From contig NETF01000208.1 of assembly GCA_002172675.1 (NCBI GenBank), forward strand, positions 46,520 through 110,519: DNA of 64,000 nt, given 5' to 3'. A program made the translations under genes and the position numbers. Numbering within the stretch: the first letter of the stretch is position 1; every line of letters begins with the position of its first letter. A model generated the notes under the pieces. It was not told where the DNA came from. It saw only the letters and a list, made by a program, of their open reading frames with translations, and searched no databases. This stretch comes from an unicellular cyanobacterium SU3 (GTDB lineage Bacteria; Cyanobacteriota; Cyanobacteriia; Cyanobacteriales; Microcystaceae). Of the stretch, positions 26,836 to 36,439 are shown piece by piece.

Positions 26836-28749
26836 ATGAAATACATCTCCTCTTCAACCTCACCACAAAATCAATCAACAACAATGAAAAGTTCAAAACA
26901 ACGGAAATTGACCACTAACAAGCACAGTCAAAAACGTCGTTTAATGGGATGGGGAAAATTAGTGACCAGTGGTCTTTTCTTACAATTATTGTTAATGGCC
27001 AGTCCAAGTTGGGGACAAGAGGAAAAAGACAAATATACCTACAGCGAACTATTAAATGATATTGATGCAGGGAAAGTTACTCAGGTTGAAATCGATCCCA
27101 GACTTCAAAAAGCTACCGTTACCCTAGAAAATCAAGAAAAAACAGAAGAAGTCCCCTTATTTAAACAAAATCCTGAACTCATTGATCGTCTAAAAGCCAA
27201 CGATGTCAAGATTGACTATAATCCTTCTCCCGATAACTCAGCAATGGTTCGGTTAATGCTACAAATCCCGATTATATTTCTGATTTTAATTATCGTCATT
27301 GCTATTGTTCGTCGTTCAGCTAATATGTCAGGCCAAGCGATGAGCTTTAGTAAATCCCGTGCTAAATTCCAAATGGAACCAAAAACAGGGATTTCGTTTA
27401 CAGACGTAGCCGGAATCGACGAAGCCAAAGAAGAACTCCAAGAAGTGGTCACATTCCTCAAAGAATCTGAAAAATTTACCGCCATCGGCGCAAAAATTCC
27501 CAAAGGGGTGCTTTTAATTGGACCACCAGGAACCGGAAAAACCCTCCTCGCTAAAGCCGTAGCAGGAGAAGCCGGCGTTCCTTTCTTTAGCATTTCAGGA
27601 TCGGAATTCGTCGAAATGTTTGTTGGTGTCGGTGCTTCACGGGTTAGAGATTTATTTAAGAAAGCTAAAGAAAACGCCCCTTGTCTCATCTTTATCGATG
27701 AAATTGATGCCGTTGGCCGTCAACGGGGTGTTGGGTACGGTGGAGGTAACGATGAACGGGAACAAACCCTTAACCAATTATTAACAGAAATGGATGGCTT
27801 TGAAGGGAATACAGGTATTATTGTCGTTGCTGCCACTAACCGTCCTGATGTTTTAGATAAAGCGTTAATGCGCCCTGGCCGCTTTGATCGCCAAGTCATG
27901 GTAGATTATCCGGATTTAAAAGGAAGACAAGGCATCTTAGAAGTTCACGCTAGGGATAAAAAAGTAGACGAAGAGGTATCCTTAGAAGCGATCGCCCGAC
28001 GAACCCCAGGGTTTACAGGCGCTGATCTCTCCAACTTACTCAACGAAGCAGCTATCTTTACCGCTAGACGACGCAAAGAAGCCATTACGATGGAAGAAAT
28101 CAACGATGCCATTGATCGGGTGGTTGCAGGAATGGAAGGAACCCCCTTAGTTGATAGTAAGAGTAAGCGATTGATTGCTTATCATGAAATTGGTCATGCT
28201 TTAGTGGCAACTGTGATAACAGGTCATGACCCTGTTGAAAAAGTTACCCTTATTCCTAGGGGACAAGCCAAAGGCTTAACCTGGTTTACCCCAGATGAAG
28301 ATTCAGGGTTAGTGACTCGCAATCAACTTCTCGCCCGTATCGCCGGTTTATTAGGGGGAAGGGCAGCCGAAGAAGTGATTTTTGGAGAAGATGAAGTGAC
28401 CACCGGTGCCGGTAATGACATTGAAAAAGTGACCTATTTAGCCAGACAGATGGTGACTCGTTTTGGAATGTCAGAATTAGGATTATTGGCTTTAGAAGAA
28501 GATGAACAAGATAATTATGCTGCTTTTGATGAAATTGCCACCCAAATTGATACACAAATTAATGTGATCGTAGAAAAATGTCATCAAAAAGCACAAACGA
28601 TTATTCGAGAAAATCGGGCCATGGTAGATCGATTAGTCGATATATTAATCGATCAAGAAACCATCGAAGGGGATGAATTTCGTCAGTTGTTAGAAAAATA
28701 CAAAGAACCCGTTGATTCAGCCGGTCCAGAACTTTGTAAGTCAGTTTAG
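26836..28749 (+). CDS. ftsH: Membrane ATP-dependent zinc protease FtsH
   Basis: The 637-residue AAA+ protease has an N-terminal hydrophobic segment, an extracytoplasmic region, a second membrane helix (residues about 140-155), the P-loop GPPGTGKT near 231, the second region of homology ([20 protein letters not shown]) and the zinc site HEIGH near 451. FtsH hexamers degrade damaged membrane proteins, notably PSII D1. The basic N-terminal extension is longer than in most homologues, and an ATG at 26884 is an alternative start. Which of the four cyanobacterial FtsH types it is cannot be settled here. A palindromic repeat starts five bases after the stop. Confidence 0.96.
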   Translation: MKYISSSTSPQNQSTTMKSSKQRKLTTNKHSQKRRLMGWGKLVTSGLFLQLLLMASPSWGQEEKDKYTYSELLNDIDAGKVTQVEIDPRLQKATVTLENQEKTEEVPLFKQNPELIDRLKANDVKIDYNPSPDNSAMVRLMLQIPIIFLILIIVIAIVRRSANMSGQAMSFSKSRAKFQMEPKTGISFTDVAGIDEAKEELQEVVTFLKESEKFTAIGAKIPKGVLLIGPPGTGKTLLAKAVAGEAGVPFFSISGSEFVEMFVGVGASRVRDLFKKAKENAPCLIFIDEIDAVGRQRGVGYGGGNDEREQTLNQLLTEMDGFEGNTGIIVVAATNRPDVLDKALMRPGRFDRQVMVDYPDLKGRQGILEVHARDKKVDEEVSLEAIARRTPGFTGADLSNLLNEAAIFTARRRKEAITMEEINDAIDRVVAGMEGTPLVDSKSKRLIAYHEIGHALVATVITGHDPVEKVTLIPRGQAKGLTWFTPDEDSGLVTRNQLLARIAGLLGGRAAEEVIFGEDEVTTGAGNDIEKVTYLARQMVTRFGMSELGLLALEEDEQDNYAAFDEIATQIDTQINVIVEKCHQKAQTIIRENRAMVDRLVDILIDQETIEGDEFRQLLEKYKEPVDSAGPELCKSV

Positions 28750-28753
28750 TTAT

Positions 28754-28774
28754 AGGGTGGGCATTGCCCACCTT
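28754..28774. repeat. GGGTGGGCATTGCCCACC palindrome after ftsH
   Basis: AGGGTGGGCATTGCCCACCTT is a near-perfect hairpin just after the ftsH stop codon. It is the same unit as at 20004 and 50570, placed the same way at a gene end. Confidence 0.65.
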
Positions 28775-28812
28775 ATTGCTATCGAAAACAGTGTATAAAA
28801 AAGCTGAGAATA

Positions 28813-29226
28813 ATGCCAGCAAAAGATATTTACCATGATGCAGTTAAAAATGCTTTAATTAAAGATGGTTGGAGGATTACAGCCGATCCCTATTTCATTA
28901 TTTATAAAAAACTACGGCTTGTGGCTGATTTAGGCGCAGAACGTTCCTTAGCAGCCGAAAAAGGAGATGATAAAATAGTAATAGAAGTTAAAAGTTTTAT
29001 TAATCCCTCCTTTATTTATGATTTAGAAAGGGCTGTTGGTCAATATATTATCTATCGTAACTTTCTCAAAAAAACTGCTCCTGATCATCAGATTTATCTT
29101 GCTATTACTCAGCTTGTCTATCAAGCTAACTTTGATGAAACCATACAAATTATTATTGATGAAAATAAACTTAAACTAATTGTTATCAATCCAGTAAAAG
29201 AGATAATAAAAAAATGGATAAACTAG
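28813..29226 (+). CDS. xisH: XisH-family protein
   Basis: The 137-residue protein begins [20 protein letters not shown], the XisH signature. It carries an Asp and a later IVIEVKS (ExK) arrangement typical of PD-(D/E)xK nuclease folds. XisH and XisI were named as control factors for excision of the fdxN element in heterocyst formers, but homologues are spread across cyanobacteria that have no such element. The gene overlaps xisI by 13 bases, a sign of translational coupling. In this setting I infer a nuclease-partner pair whose real role is open. Confidence 0.9.
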   Translation: MPAKDIYHDAVKNALIKDGWRITADPYFIIYKKLRLVADLGAERSLAAEKGDDKIVIEVKSFINPSFIYDLERAVGQYIIYRNFLKKTAPDHQIYLAITQLVYQANFDETIQIIIDENKLKLIVINPVKEIIKKWIN

Positions 29227-29555
29227 CACATTATCGCTCGATAATTAAGAAAGTTTTAACAGAATATCATCAGATTTTTTCTCAATCTTCTACTCCTAAT
29301 ATTGAAATGCTACTCGCTTTTGATGAAGAAAGAGATCAATATCTTTGGCTTCAAGTTGGGTGGACACCAGAAGAAAGAATTAAAGGAAATTCTGTACATA
29401 TTCGGATTAAGAATAATAAGATTTATATAGAAGAAGATTGGACAGAAGAAGGCATTGCTACGGAATTATTAAGAGAAGGTGTTCCAAAAGAAGATATCGT
29501 TTTAGCATTTCATGATCCCGAAACTCGTCAGTATACAGATTTTGCTACTGCTTAA
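29214..29555 (+). CDS. xisI: XisI-family protein
   Basis: The 113-residue protein starts [18 protein letters not shown] and contains [21 protein letters not shown], typical of XisI. It ends with [23 protein letters not shown]. XisI nearly always follows XisH, as here, with overlapping genes. It is small and soluble and has no catalytic motif. A cofactor or antitoxin-like role for XisH is plausible but not shown. Confidence 0.92.
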   Translation: MDKLAHYRSIIKKVLTEYHQIFSQSSTPNIEMLLAFDEERDQYLWLQVGWTPEERIKGNSVHIRIKNNKIYIEEDWTEEGIATELLREGVPKEDIVLAFHDPETRQYTDFATA

Positions 29556-29718
29556 ATCTTATTTTTATATGTGTTTATACGGAGAATTTCAGTAAATATA
29601 ACTAGATTAAATATGTCTTTTTATCGTTCGGTTTTCTCTCTCTTTAATTTGATGACTACTGATACTAAAAATGTTATTTTAAATAAAGAAAATTTTCCTC
29701 TCTTCCAAGAATTAATCT

Positions 29719-30705
29719 ATGTCTTCTTACTATCCTACTCCTTACGCAACACCTATATTTATTGAAAAGGCACAAAAGTATAATAAGAATACTTTTGACA
29801 AAGGCAAAAATATTATTCAAACTCAAGAGCAATTGCCATATCCACGTTTGGGGAAAGGAAACAATATTTATCTTGAGATTCAAGAGGGACAACATAGAGC
29901 GATCGCAAAAATTTTTAATATAAATAATCAACAAGTTATCTGCTTATTAGATATTTTGGCTATTACAGATAGTGATTATAGAGAGTTTAAAAATCAAGTA
30001 AAAGCAGGAACTAGAGCAAAAATTGAGGATTCTTTAAAGTTAAATGACGCAGAAAAATGGTTAAAAGGAGAGCAAAAGTCCCAAAATACAATAAATCATC
30101 GCGAACCCTTACCTGAAGCCATGAGGCAATGGCTAGAACCCCCAGGATGGGGAAATAATCACGATGACTTAATTATTTATGAAAGTGAGGAATGGATTAA
30201 ACGTTTTAGGAAAAGAGAAATTCAAGAGCGCCCAGAATCTTGCCATAAACTCATTGAAGAAATTATTGAAACCCAAAATCAAGAAGAAAAAATTTCAGAT
30301 TGGCCAGAGGTATTTTTAGCTAAAAAAAATAATATACATATTCTTTTTGCCAGAATTACGACCACTAATAATCCTGCCCGTAAAGTTCTCTTTTTATTAG
30401 CTCCATTTGATCAAAATCCTGATAGTTTTGAAATTCAAGACATTGGTAAAAAGATAGGAGTTGATTCAAGTAAAATATCATTAAAAAATATAAAATTAGA
30501 AGAGTTAACTCCATTTGCACGACGCTCATATCCTTACTTTTTAATTGCTGACTATAAATATTGGTTATTTATTGAAAGAGAAGAGGAGTCGAATTTAGCT
30601 CTTTCGGCGGAAGAAGAACAAATTCTTCAAGCAGTTTCTAGTCCAGAAAAAGGGAGGATTATCATTAGAAGAAGTTCTCAAGTTACAAAAATAGGATTAA
30701 ATTAG
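29719..30705 (+). CDS. Unrecognised 328-residue protein next to xisHI
   Basis: I do not recognise this family. The protein is soluble, without signal peptide or membrane helices. The first 35 residues are Tyr/Pro-rich. The middle is charged, with EPPGWGNNHDDLIIYESEEW, and the C-terminal half alternates hydrophobic strands and acidic loops (VLFLLAPFDQNPDSFEIQ), suggesting a globular alpha/beta domain. It lies about 160 bp after xisI on the same strand, with a probably meaningless ORF between. Base composition matches the flanking accessory genes. Confidence 0.65.
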   Translation: MSSYYPTPYATPIFIEKAQKYNKNTFDKGKNIIQTQEQLPYPRLGKGNNIYLEIQEGQHRAIAKIFNINNQQVICLLDILAITDSDYREFKNQVKAGTRAKIEDSLKLNDAEKWLKGEQKSQNTINHREPLPEAMRQWLEPPGWGNNHDDLIIYESEEWIKRFRKREIQERPESCHKLIEEIIETQNQEEKISDWPEVFLAKKNNIHILFARITTTNNPARKVLFLLAPFDQNPDSFEIQDIGKKIGVDSSKISLKNIKLEELTPFARRSYPYFLIADYKYWLFIEREEESNLALSAEEEQILQAVSSPEKGRIIIRRSSQVTKIGLN

Positions 30706-30781
30706 ATTATTGATTAAAATCTAATCATGAGATACAATGGGGAATGGACTATTTAAAGCAAAAATCTTAAATTGAAGTGCT

Positions 30782-31084
30782 ATGGCTAAAAAAAGTATGA
30801 TCGAGCGCGAGAAAAAGCGCGAGCGTTTAATTGAAAAATACGCTGAAAAACGAGCAGCCCTCAAAGAAGCTTTTGAGAATGCTGAAGACTTTGAAGAAAA
30901 AATTGAAATTCACCGTCAAATCCAACGTTTACCCCGTAATAGCGCACCTAGTCGTCACCGTAACCGTTGCTGGTTAACCGGTCGTCCTAGAGGCTATTAT
31001 CGTGATTTTGGCTTATCCCGTAACGTTCTCAGAGAATGGGCCCACGAAGGTTTATTACCTGGGGTGGTTAAGTCCAGTTGGTAA
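30782..31084 (+). CDS. rpsN: 30S ribosomal protein S14
   Basis: This 100-residue S14 is of the zinc-free long type, with only one cysteine in [21 protein letters not shown] and the ending [10 protein letters not shown]. It is part of the head of the small ribosomal subunit. The gene lies outside the main ribosomal operon, as is normal in cyanobacteria. Confidence 0.97.
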   Translation: MAKKSMIEREKKRERLIEKYAEKRAALKEAFENAEDFEEKIEIHRQIQRLPRNSAPSRHRNRCWLTGRPRGYYRDFGLSRNVLREWAHEGLLPGVVKSSW

Positions 31085-31159
31085 TGAATTAAGCAGTCAA
31101 GGTTATAAGTTTCTAAGTAATGGGCAAATCGTAACTATTAACTTGGAAACTTGCCACCT

Positions 31160-31495
31160 TCAATCTTCTCCACAACAATGATCAATCCCTAAACTATCGA
31201 GAATCAGATCACTGACAGCATTCGCTACGGCAAACTCACTAAAAAAGCTTTCTGTAAAATCAAAGGCTTGCATTTCTGTCACAATAGCAATGACTAAACT
31301 ACCTAAGTCATTTTCCCCTTCTAGTCGTTGACGCACAAAAATTTGAGCAGCCCGTTGAGCAATGGTTTCATTCACTTGTTCTGGTATAAACTCTTGATTA
31401 AGCCAGTTTTGTAAAGCAACTTGTAACCACTCCTTTTCTTGTTGGGGATTACGGATAGGGGGTAACGTAACAGGAGGAATGGGTTGAGTCGTCAT
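31160..31495 (-). CDS. Conserved hypothetical protein, 111 residues
   Basis: A small soluble protein with a proline-rich start (IPPVTLPPIRNPQQEKEW), an amphipathic helical body and a cysteine-containing end (GIDHCCGED). I recognise it only as a type found in cyanobacterial genomes. It is divergent from aat, whose start is 30 bp away, so the two share a promoter region. Confidence 0.65.
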   Translation of the reverse strand: MTTQPIPPVTLPPIRNPQQEKEWLQVALQNWLNQEFIPEQVNETIAQRAAQIFVRQRLEGENDLGSLVIAIVTEMQAFDFTESFFSEFAVANAVSDLILDSLGIDHCCGED

Positions 31496-31524
31496 AATAA
31501 TAGATTAACTTCGTAAAATCGACG

Positions 31525-32106
31525 ATGGAATTTAGCGAAAATATAGACCCCATTATACAGGGATATGCCCAAGGTTACTTTTTAATGGCGGATGAAAATG
31601 ACGTACTGGGCTGGTATTCTAGTCGTCAACGCGCCCTAATCCCCCTAGATGAGCGTTTCCGCTATCCAAAATCCTTAAAACGATTTTTGAATCAAAATAT
31701 CTTTTCTGTAGCAGTTGACCGTGATTTTCTAGGGGTTTGCCACGGTTGTGCGGATCGGGACAGCACTTGGATCGCACCAGAATTAATTGAAATTTATTAT
31801 CAACTACATCTAGCTGGTTATGCCCATAGTTTTGAAACGTGGCAAGGGGATGACTTAGCCGGCGGTATTTTAGGAATTACCATCGGGGGTGCATTTATTG
31901 GGGAATCGATGTTTTTTCGTATCCCTAATGGCTCAAAAGTAGCCATGGTTAAATTAGTGGAACATTTGCGATCGCGAGGTTTTATCCTCTTCGATGCTCA
32001 ACTGCAAAACGACCATTTAGCTAGATTTGGGTCTTATTTAATCAGTGATTTAGAATACCAAAAATTGTTACAAGAAGCTTTAAGTCGTCTCTGTATTTTT
32101 GTTTAA
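31525..32106 (+). CDS. aat: Leucyl/phenylalanyl-tRNA-protein transferase
   Basis: The 193-residue enzyme transfers Leu or Phe from tRNA to N-terminal Arg or Lys, marking proteins for ClpS/ClpAP under the N-end rule. It has [50 protein letters not shown] and [16 protein letters not shown], all family motifs. The short N-terminus is usual for cyanobacteria. Its stop overlaps the stop of the convergent gene at 32103 by four bases. Confidence 0.94.
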   Translation: MEFSENIDPIIQGYAQGYFLMADENDVLGWYSSRQRALIPLDERFRYPKSLKRFLNQNIFSVAVDRDFLGVCHGCADRDSTWIAPELIEIYYQLHLAGYAHSFETWQGDDLAGGILGITIGGAFIGESMFFRIPNGSKVAMVKLVEHLRSRGFILFDAQLQNDHLARFGSYLISDLEYQKLLQEALSRLCIFV

Positions 32107-32471
32107 ACTCCAACTCCTAATAAGCGAGAGTTAATAGTTTGTAGTTCTAAAGTTAAATTATCATCATGGCGACGAGCTTCCCATTTTCCTTGATGAAGAG
32201 GACTTTCTTGCCATCGTCCCTGGATTAGTTGTTCATCAGTTGAAACCGTGCCAAAATATTCAATGCAATGACGAGAACCGCTAAGATAACACTTACGGAA
32301 ACTAATAGTGCGTCCGCTCACTTCTCCTGCGACAGTGGCTTCTCCTAAAGAACTATCATCCAAAATATTACCACTAATCGTATTTTTTCCCTGCACTAAA
32401 GTCATTTCAAAACGAGTAGGATTGCCATATTGCCAGTAAGTACCTAGCCACATACCATTAACATCAGCCAT
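32103..32471 (-). CDS. Hypothetical beta-rich protein, 122 residues
   Basis: No family recognised. The sequence alternates strands and turns ([40 protein letters not shown]), which suggests a small beta-barrel. There is no signal peptide. It is convergent with aat, with overlapping stop codons. Confidence 0.6.
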   Translation of the reverse strand: MADVNGMWLGTYWQYGNPTRFEMTLVQGKNTISGNILDDSSLGEATVAGEVSGRTISFRKCYLSGSRHCIEYFGTVSTDEQLIQGRWQESPLHQGKWEARRHDDNLTLELQTINSRLLGVGV

Positions 32472-32520
32472 AAGTTGTACTGAATTTGTGTTGTTTTAAT
32501 TGTAGAATATAGTTTCAAAA

Positions 32521-33150
32521 TTAGGGCAAAACTCGTCCTAAAACTTCAATATTAGAAGTCTTTGGTTCAATATATAACACGACTCCCTCACCCGACTGAG
32601 GAAAAATATCACTTATTGCTGTAATATTAACTTGATGAGATACCATAATCATTACCCCTGAATCATGCTTATTTTCTAAAAGAAATTGACGCAGTTGACT
32701 CGTTTGTTCTGATGAGCGACCGCGATGGCGGAAAAAAGAATTTAAGGGTGCAAAGGGTTCTACTTTTCCCACATCCATCAGTTTTGCAGTTTCTAAGCAA
32801 CGACACCATTGACTTGATAAAACTCTGGTAATGGATATTTTTTGGCGTTTTAGGTCTTCTCCGATTCTAATCGCCTGTTTTCGACCTTCTTCTGACAGAT
32901 TGCGCTGAGTTGAGCAATCATTAAGTTGAAAGTTTTGGGGATCTCCTGTACCAGGTGCTAGTGCGTGTCGAAACAAAATAACATAATATTTCTGTTTTTC
33001 TAAAGCTTGGTGAAGTGTTGACCATAATTGTTGGGAGGATAATTCGCTTTTTGTCACCCTTGAATTAGAAACGATTGAAGAAGTTAGATGACTAGAACTT
33101 CCTATTATTAAAGAACACATTCCTATTGTTAACAAATTTCGCCGTTTCAT
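32521..33150 (-). CDS. Exported histidine-phosphatase-family protein
   Basis: The 209-residue protein starts with a signal-like segment (MKRRNLLTIGMCSLIIGSSS). The phosphatase core has FRHALAPGTGDP (the RH of the RHG motif, with Ala in place of Gly), NLSEEGRKQA, SSQWCRCLETA and VSHQVNI carrying the second histidine. It resembles small phosphoglycerate-mutase-like phosphatases of unknown substrate. It lies 17 bp downstream of the CPBP protease gene on the same strand and is probably cotranscribed. Confidence 0.75.
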   Translation of the reverse strand: MKRRNLLTIGMCSLIIGSSSHLTSSIVSNSRVTKSELSSQQLWSTLHQALEKQKYYVILFRHALAPGTGDPQNFQLNDCSTQRNLSEEGRKQAIRIGEDLKRQKISITRVLSSQWCRCLETAKLMDVGKVEPFAPLNSFFRHRGRSSEQTSQLRQFLLENKHDSGVMIMVSHQVNITAISDIFPQSGEGVVLYIEPKTSNIEVLGRVLP

Positions 33151-33166
33151 TACATCCTCTTAAAAA

Positions 33167-35677
33167 TTAATTTAAAGTCAATTTTTGCTGTCCACCAAAC
33201 ATAAATAACCAAATTACTACAATTAACCAATGAATTATAACAGGTGGCCATAAAGAAGCGGTTACTTGATAACTGATAGCACAAATAAGCCCTAATAATG
33301 CAGCAAAAACTACGAAGATTGGCTGACTAAATATTTTTTTTCCTTGGGGATAAAATAATAAAGCATTTAAAGGATGATAAAGAATAAATAAGATGAGACT
33401 TAACACTAACCAAAATAACCATTCTTTCCCATTAACTCCTTCAAAAGGATGGGGAAGTAAAAGAACTCGAAAAACTAATTCTTCTATCAAAGCTGGCATC
33501 AAGAAAAGTTGCAGCATTTGAAACCATTTTTTAGGGGACATATCAACCCATTGCCAAGTTAAAAAATCTGTTTTTAAACCAATCGGTACAACTAAGATGC
33601 CATAAGTTAATAAAAGTCCTAAACTAAAATACCAATCTTCAGGAGAAAGGGGATAAGTGATAGCATCAATGAGTCGAGCCAATACTGTTGAGATAAGGGG
33701 AATTTGACCTAAAAGTAATGTTGGTGCTAAAGGAAAAATAGTCGAATCCCATCCTAAAATTTGATTCGTTCTCAAAAACCATAAACTAGCATTATTATGT
33801 AAAAAAATTGCACTTATTTCATCATGAGCGCGACGAGGTAGCATGGTTCGCCAACTTCGTAATCCATCTAAGAAAGTTTCACCTCTAATTAAGCGTTCTC
33901 CTCCCGCAACCCCTGCTAATACTTGAGCATTTTGTTTCCAATCTGCTCGAACAACACCAGAGGGAATCAAAATTTTATTTAAGTCTTGAACTAGGTTTTT
34001 AAGTTGTTCAAATTTTTGGGTTTGTACTTGATAAGGATGCTCTTTTAACCAGTTGATTAATTCAGGAGAAGCGTTTACTTGTTGTTTTAACTTTTCCATC
34101 GCAATATATAATGCTTGGCTCGAATCTTGAACACAAGAAGTTGAAGGAGTTACAGAAGAAATTCCTGTTCCATCTCCTGTGCGATAACGTGCTGTCATAG
34201 TTTGTGCTTCTTCTAATAACTGTCTCCCAAAAGAAAGGGTTTGATTAGCGATTGTAAAATCCGATAAAGATTCTAACTTAATAATCACATCAGAAAAGGG
34301 ACGAGAAGCAACCCATCCCTTTTGTAAATCTCCTGCATAAGCCGACCAATCAATTTTTCCAGAGATTATTCCTTGTGGATTTTGAGCATAAACTTGATAA
34401 TAGATAATGTTAAATTGTAACTCTGAGGTAAAGAAGTCTTTAATAACTTGGGCAACGCCATAAGAAAAATGTCCTGTTACTGTGCCGCCCGATATTTTTT
34501 CCCCATTCTCTCCTCCAATTCCTCCAAAAGTATGTATGACTAAGCCATAATCTCCTTCTTGCCATTCATTTATCCCTTGTTCGATGTTTTCAGCCTTGGG
34601 AGCAATTAATACACTTTGAAAAGAGCCTTTTCTTTGAGGGGTATTTTGCCAATTTTTCTCGGCAATATAATGCTGACCTGTTTGTAATTTTAATTCAGCT
34701 TTTCCAGGTTTTAGTTGCACTAAAGCTCTTGGTTTTAAAGATTGTACTGTAAAAATTCCTTGCTTATCTTTAGCTCCATAAATATACCATCCCTCTCTAC
34801 CTGTCTCTATAGTGTCAAGATGACGAGGAGTGGAAATAAACCGTCCATTAGTACCAGGAAGTTGCTGTGGAATTCTGACTATTTCCATCGGTCCATTAAA
34901 GCGTTTTGAAATTCGATTGTAGTGACGAACTTGATAATATTCGCTTGGACAAGGCTTTTTGCCTGGACAATTTTCTGGTAAGTTTGTTTGATTAACTTTT
35001 TTGGCTTCTTTTTCTATTTTTACTAATCCATAATAGCGACCGGTTATTTGTATGGGTTCTCTTTCAATTGAAATTAATGGTTCTTCTTTCTTGTCTGTAA
35101 TAACAATATTGCCGGTTAATTTTACCGTTATATCATCGTATGGACGTGCGCCGGCTAAAGATTGTAAAGGACCCACTTGTTTTCTTCCATTGAGACGAGA
35201 TGGCAGCACATTTCCGTTTTGCTGTGCTTTTCTTGCTGTCTCATTAAACTGTATATCTGTGGTCACTTTTTTTACATACTTTTCCTGAGTTTTAGCTTGC
35301 CAAGTCAAAGGTACAATTTTCCCTATTAATTTATGATAAGTTGAAGGGGTATTGTGTAGTTCAATTTTGACCCAATCTTTTTGAACCCATTCTGCTTTTT
35401 TGGCTTCTATTTCTTGTTGAGTCGGTAAAATTAATCGCCCTGTCCACTCAGCGACGGGTTGATATAAGTCATTGTCTATTGATTGGTTAAGAGGAAAAAA
35501 TTTTGGCTGATTAAAGGGTGCTTGCATACTAATAGCATAGTTAGAGTTTTGCTGCGCTTGTAAAGAGAATTGACTAAAAATCCCCGTCAGAAAAAACAAT
35601 AATAGTCCTATTAGTAACCCTTTTTTAACCTTTTCTTTCCGTAAAAAGTTATTCAAAACAGAACCCAAATTAGACAT
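33167..35677 (-). CDS. CPBP intramembrane protease with large N-terminal region
   Basis: The 836-residue protein begins with a membrane segment (GLLIGLLLFFLTGIFSQF). About 580 residues follow, predicted outside the cytoplasm and strand-rich. The last 200 residues have several membrane helices and the CPBP (CAAX protease) motifs: EELVFR near residue 731 and YHPLNALLF near 773. Such proteases cleave within or near membranes. The long soluble region has repeated OB-like units (LIGKIVPLTW..., KLTGNIVITD...) but no named domain. It is probably the first gene of a pair with the histidine phosphatase. Confidence 0.75.
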   Translation of the reverse strand: MSNLGSVLNNFLRKEKVKKGLLIGLLLFFLTGIFSQFSLQAQQNSNYAISMQAPFNQPKFFPLNQSIDNDLYQPVAEWTGRLILPTQQEIEAKKAEWVQKDWVKIELHNTPSTYHKLIGKIVPLTWQAKTQEKYVKKVTTDIQFNETARKAQQNGNVLPSRLNGRKQVGPLQSLAGARPYDDITVKLTGNIVITDKKEEPLISIEREPIQITGRYYGLVKIEKEAKKVNQTNLPENCPGKKPCPSEYYQVRHYNRISKRFNGPMEIVRIPQQLPGTNGRFISTPRHLDTIETGREGWYIYGAKDKQGIFTVQSLKPRALVQLKPGKAELKLQTGQHYIAEKNWQNTPQRKGSFQSVLIAPKAENIEQGINEWQEGDYGLVIHTFGGIGGENGEKISGGTVTGHFSYGVAQVIKDFFTSELQFNIIYYQVYAQNPQGIISGKIDWSAYAGDLQKGWVASRPFSDVIIKLESLSDFTIANQTLSFGRQLLEEAQTMTARYRTGDGTGISSVTPSTSCVQDSSQALYIAMEKLKQQVNASPELINWLKEHPYQVQTQKFEQLKNLVQDLNKILIPSGVVRADWKQNAQVLAGVAGGERLIRGETFLDGLRSWRTMLPRRAHDEISAIFLHNNASLWFLRTNQILGWDSTIFPLAPTLLLGQIPLISTVLARLIDAITYPLSPEDWYFSLGLLLTYGILVVPIGLKTDFLTWQWVDMSPKKWFQMLQLFLMPALIEELVFRVLLLPHPFEGVNGKEWLFWLVLSLILFILYHPLNALLFYPQGKKIFSQPIFVVFAALLGLICAISYQVTASLWPPVIIHWLIVVIWLFMFGGQQKLTLN

Positions 35678-36073
35678 ATTTCCTTTTTACGCAACCGTCT
35701 ATTTGAGCAATATTAATAATCATAACTCTTTTACTAATGATTTTACCAAGGCTTGTGTCTTGAAAACAAACCCAGTCGGGTTTTTAATATCTTTTTTTCG
35801 GATTTGAAGATAAGCGTTGGTTACAGGTTCTCAGTTTGTTTAATGAATTTTTGATTTTAGGGTCAACTGAAGCTAGTTTATAAGCTAAACAAGAAGTTTG
35901 TTGTGAACATTGATGACATAGCATAATTACAGATGGCTTCAAATCAGTTCAAGTCCAATGCTACCTTAATTTAGCATCTTTCTGGCAATGCAGGGACACT
36001 TTTAAAATTGGTTAGTATTATGGGACTTGTTGGTAAAATAGAAAGTAGACGAATATTTTTGAGGAGGTCTGAG
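35678..36073. other. Intergenic region between CPBP protease and VOC gene
   Basis: Divergent promoters are expected here. A small hairpin, AAACCC-AGTC-GGGTTT, lies near 35768-35783 and is followed by T-rich sequence. No gene is supported. Confidence 0.4.
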
Positions 36074-36439
36074 ATGACTATTCATCTAGATCATACCATT
36101 GTGCCAACCAAAAATAAACAGGCCGCAGCCGAGTTTTTTGCACATCTTTTCGGACTTAAAGTCGAATCTTCTACAGGTCATTTTGCGGTAGTTCCTATCA
36201 ATGATACGTTAACCTTTGACTTTGCCGAACGGGATGTATGTGAGTCCCATCATTATGCTTTTCATGTCAGTGACGAGGAATTTGACTCGATTTTTGAACG
36301 GGTAAAACAAGCTGGCCTAGAATACAGTAGTGACCCTATGCACAACAATATTGGAACCATTAACCATCGTAAAGGAGGAAGAGGTTTCTATTTTTATGAC
36401 AAAGATGGTCATAACCTTGAATTACTTACCCGTGTCTAG
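36074..36439 (+). CDS. VOC-family (glyoxalase/dioxygenase-like) protein
   Basis: The 121-residue single-domain protein starts MTIHLDHTIVPTKNKQ and ends GRGFYFYDKDGHNLELLTR, the beta-alpha-beta repeat pattern of the vicinal-oxygen-chelate fold. His in LDHT and Glu in HNLELL are likely metal ligands. The ATG at 36074 is chosen because GAGGAGG (36061-36067) lies six bases before it; a longer frame to 36008 lacks a good site. The substrate is unknown. It is convergent with the glycosidase-like gene, with stops adjoining. Confidence 0.8.
   Translation: MTIHLDHTIVPTKNKQAAAEFFAHLFGLKVESSTGHFAVVPINDTLTFDFAERDVCESHHYAFHVSDEEFDSIFERVKQAGLEYSSDPMHNNIGTINHRKGGRGFYFYDKDGHNLELLTRV

Noticed and set aside
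27216..27689. 157-residue antisense ORF in ftsH
   Set aside because: Shadow of the well-supported FtsH AAA+ domain.
29571..29765. 64-residue ORF overlapping the start of the 328-residue gene
   Set aside because: Overlaps the better frame at 29719 and has no recognisable features.
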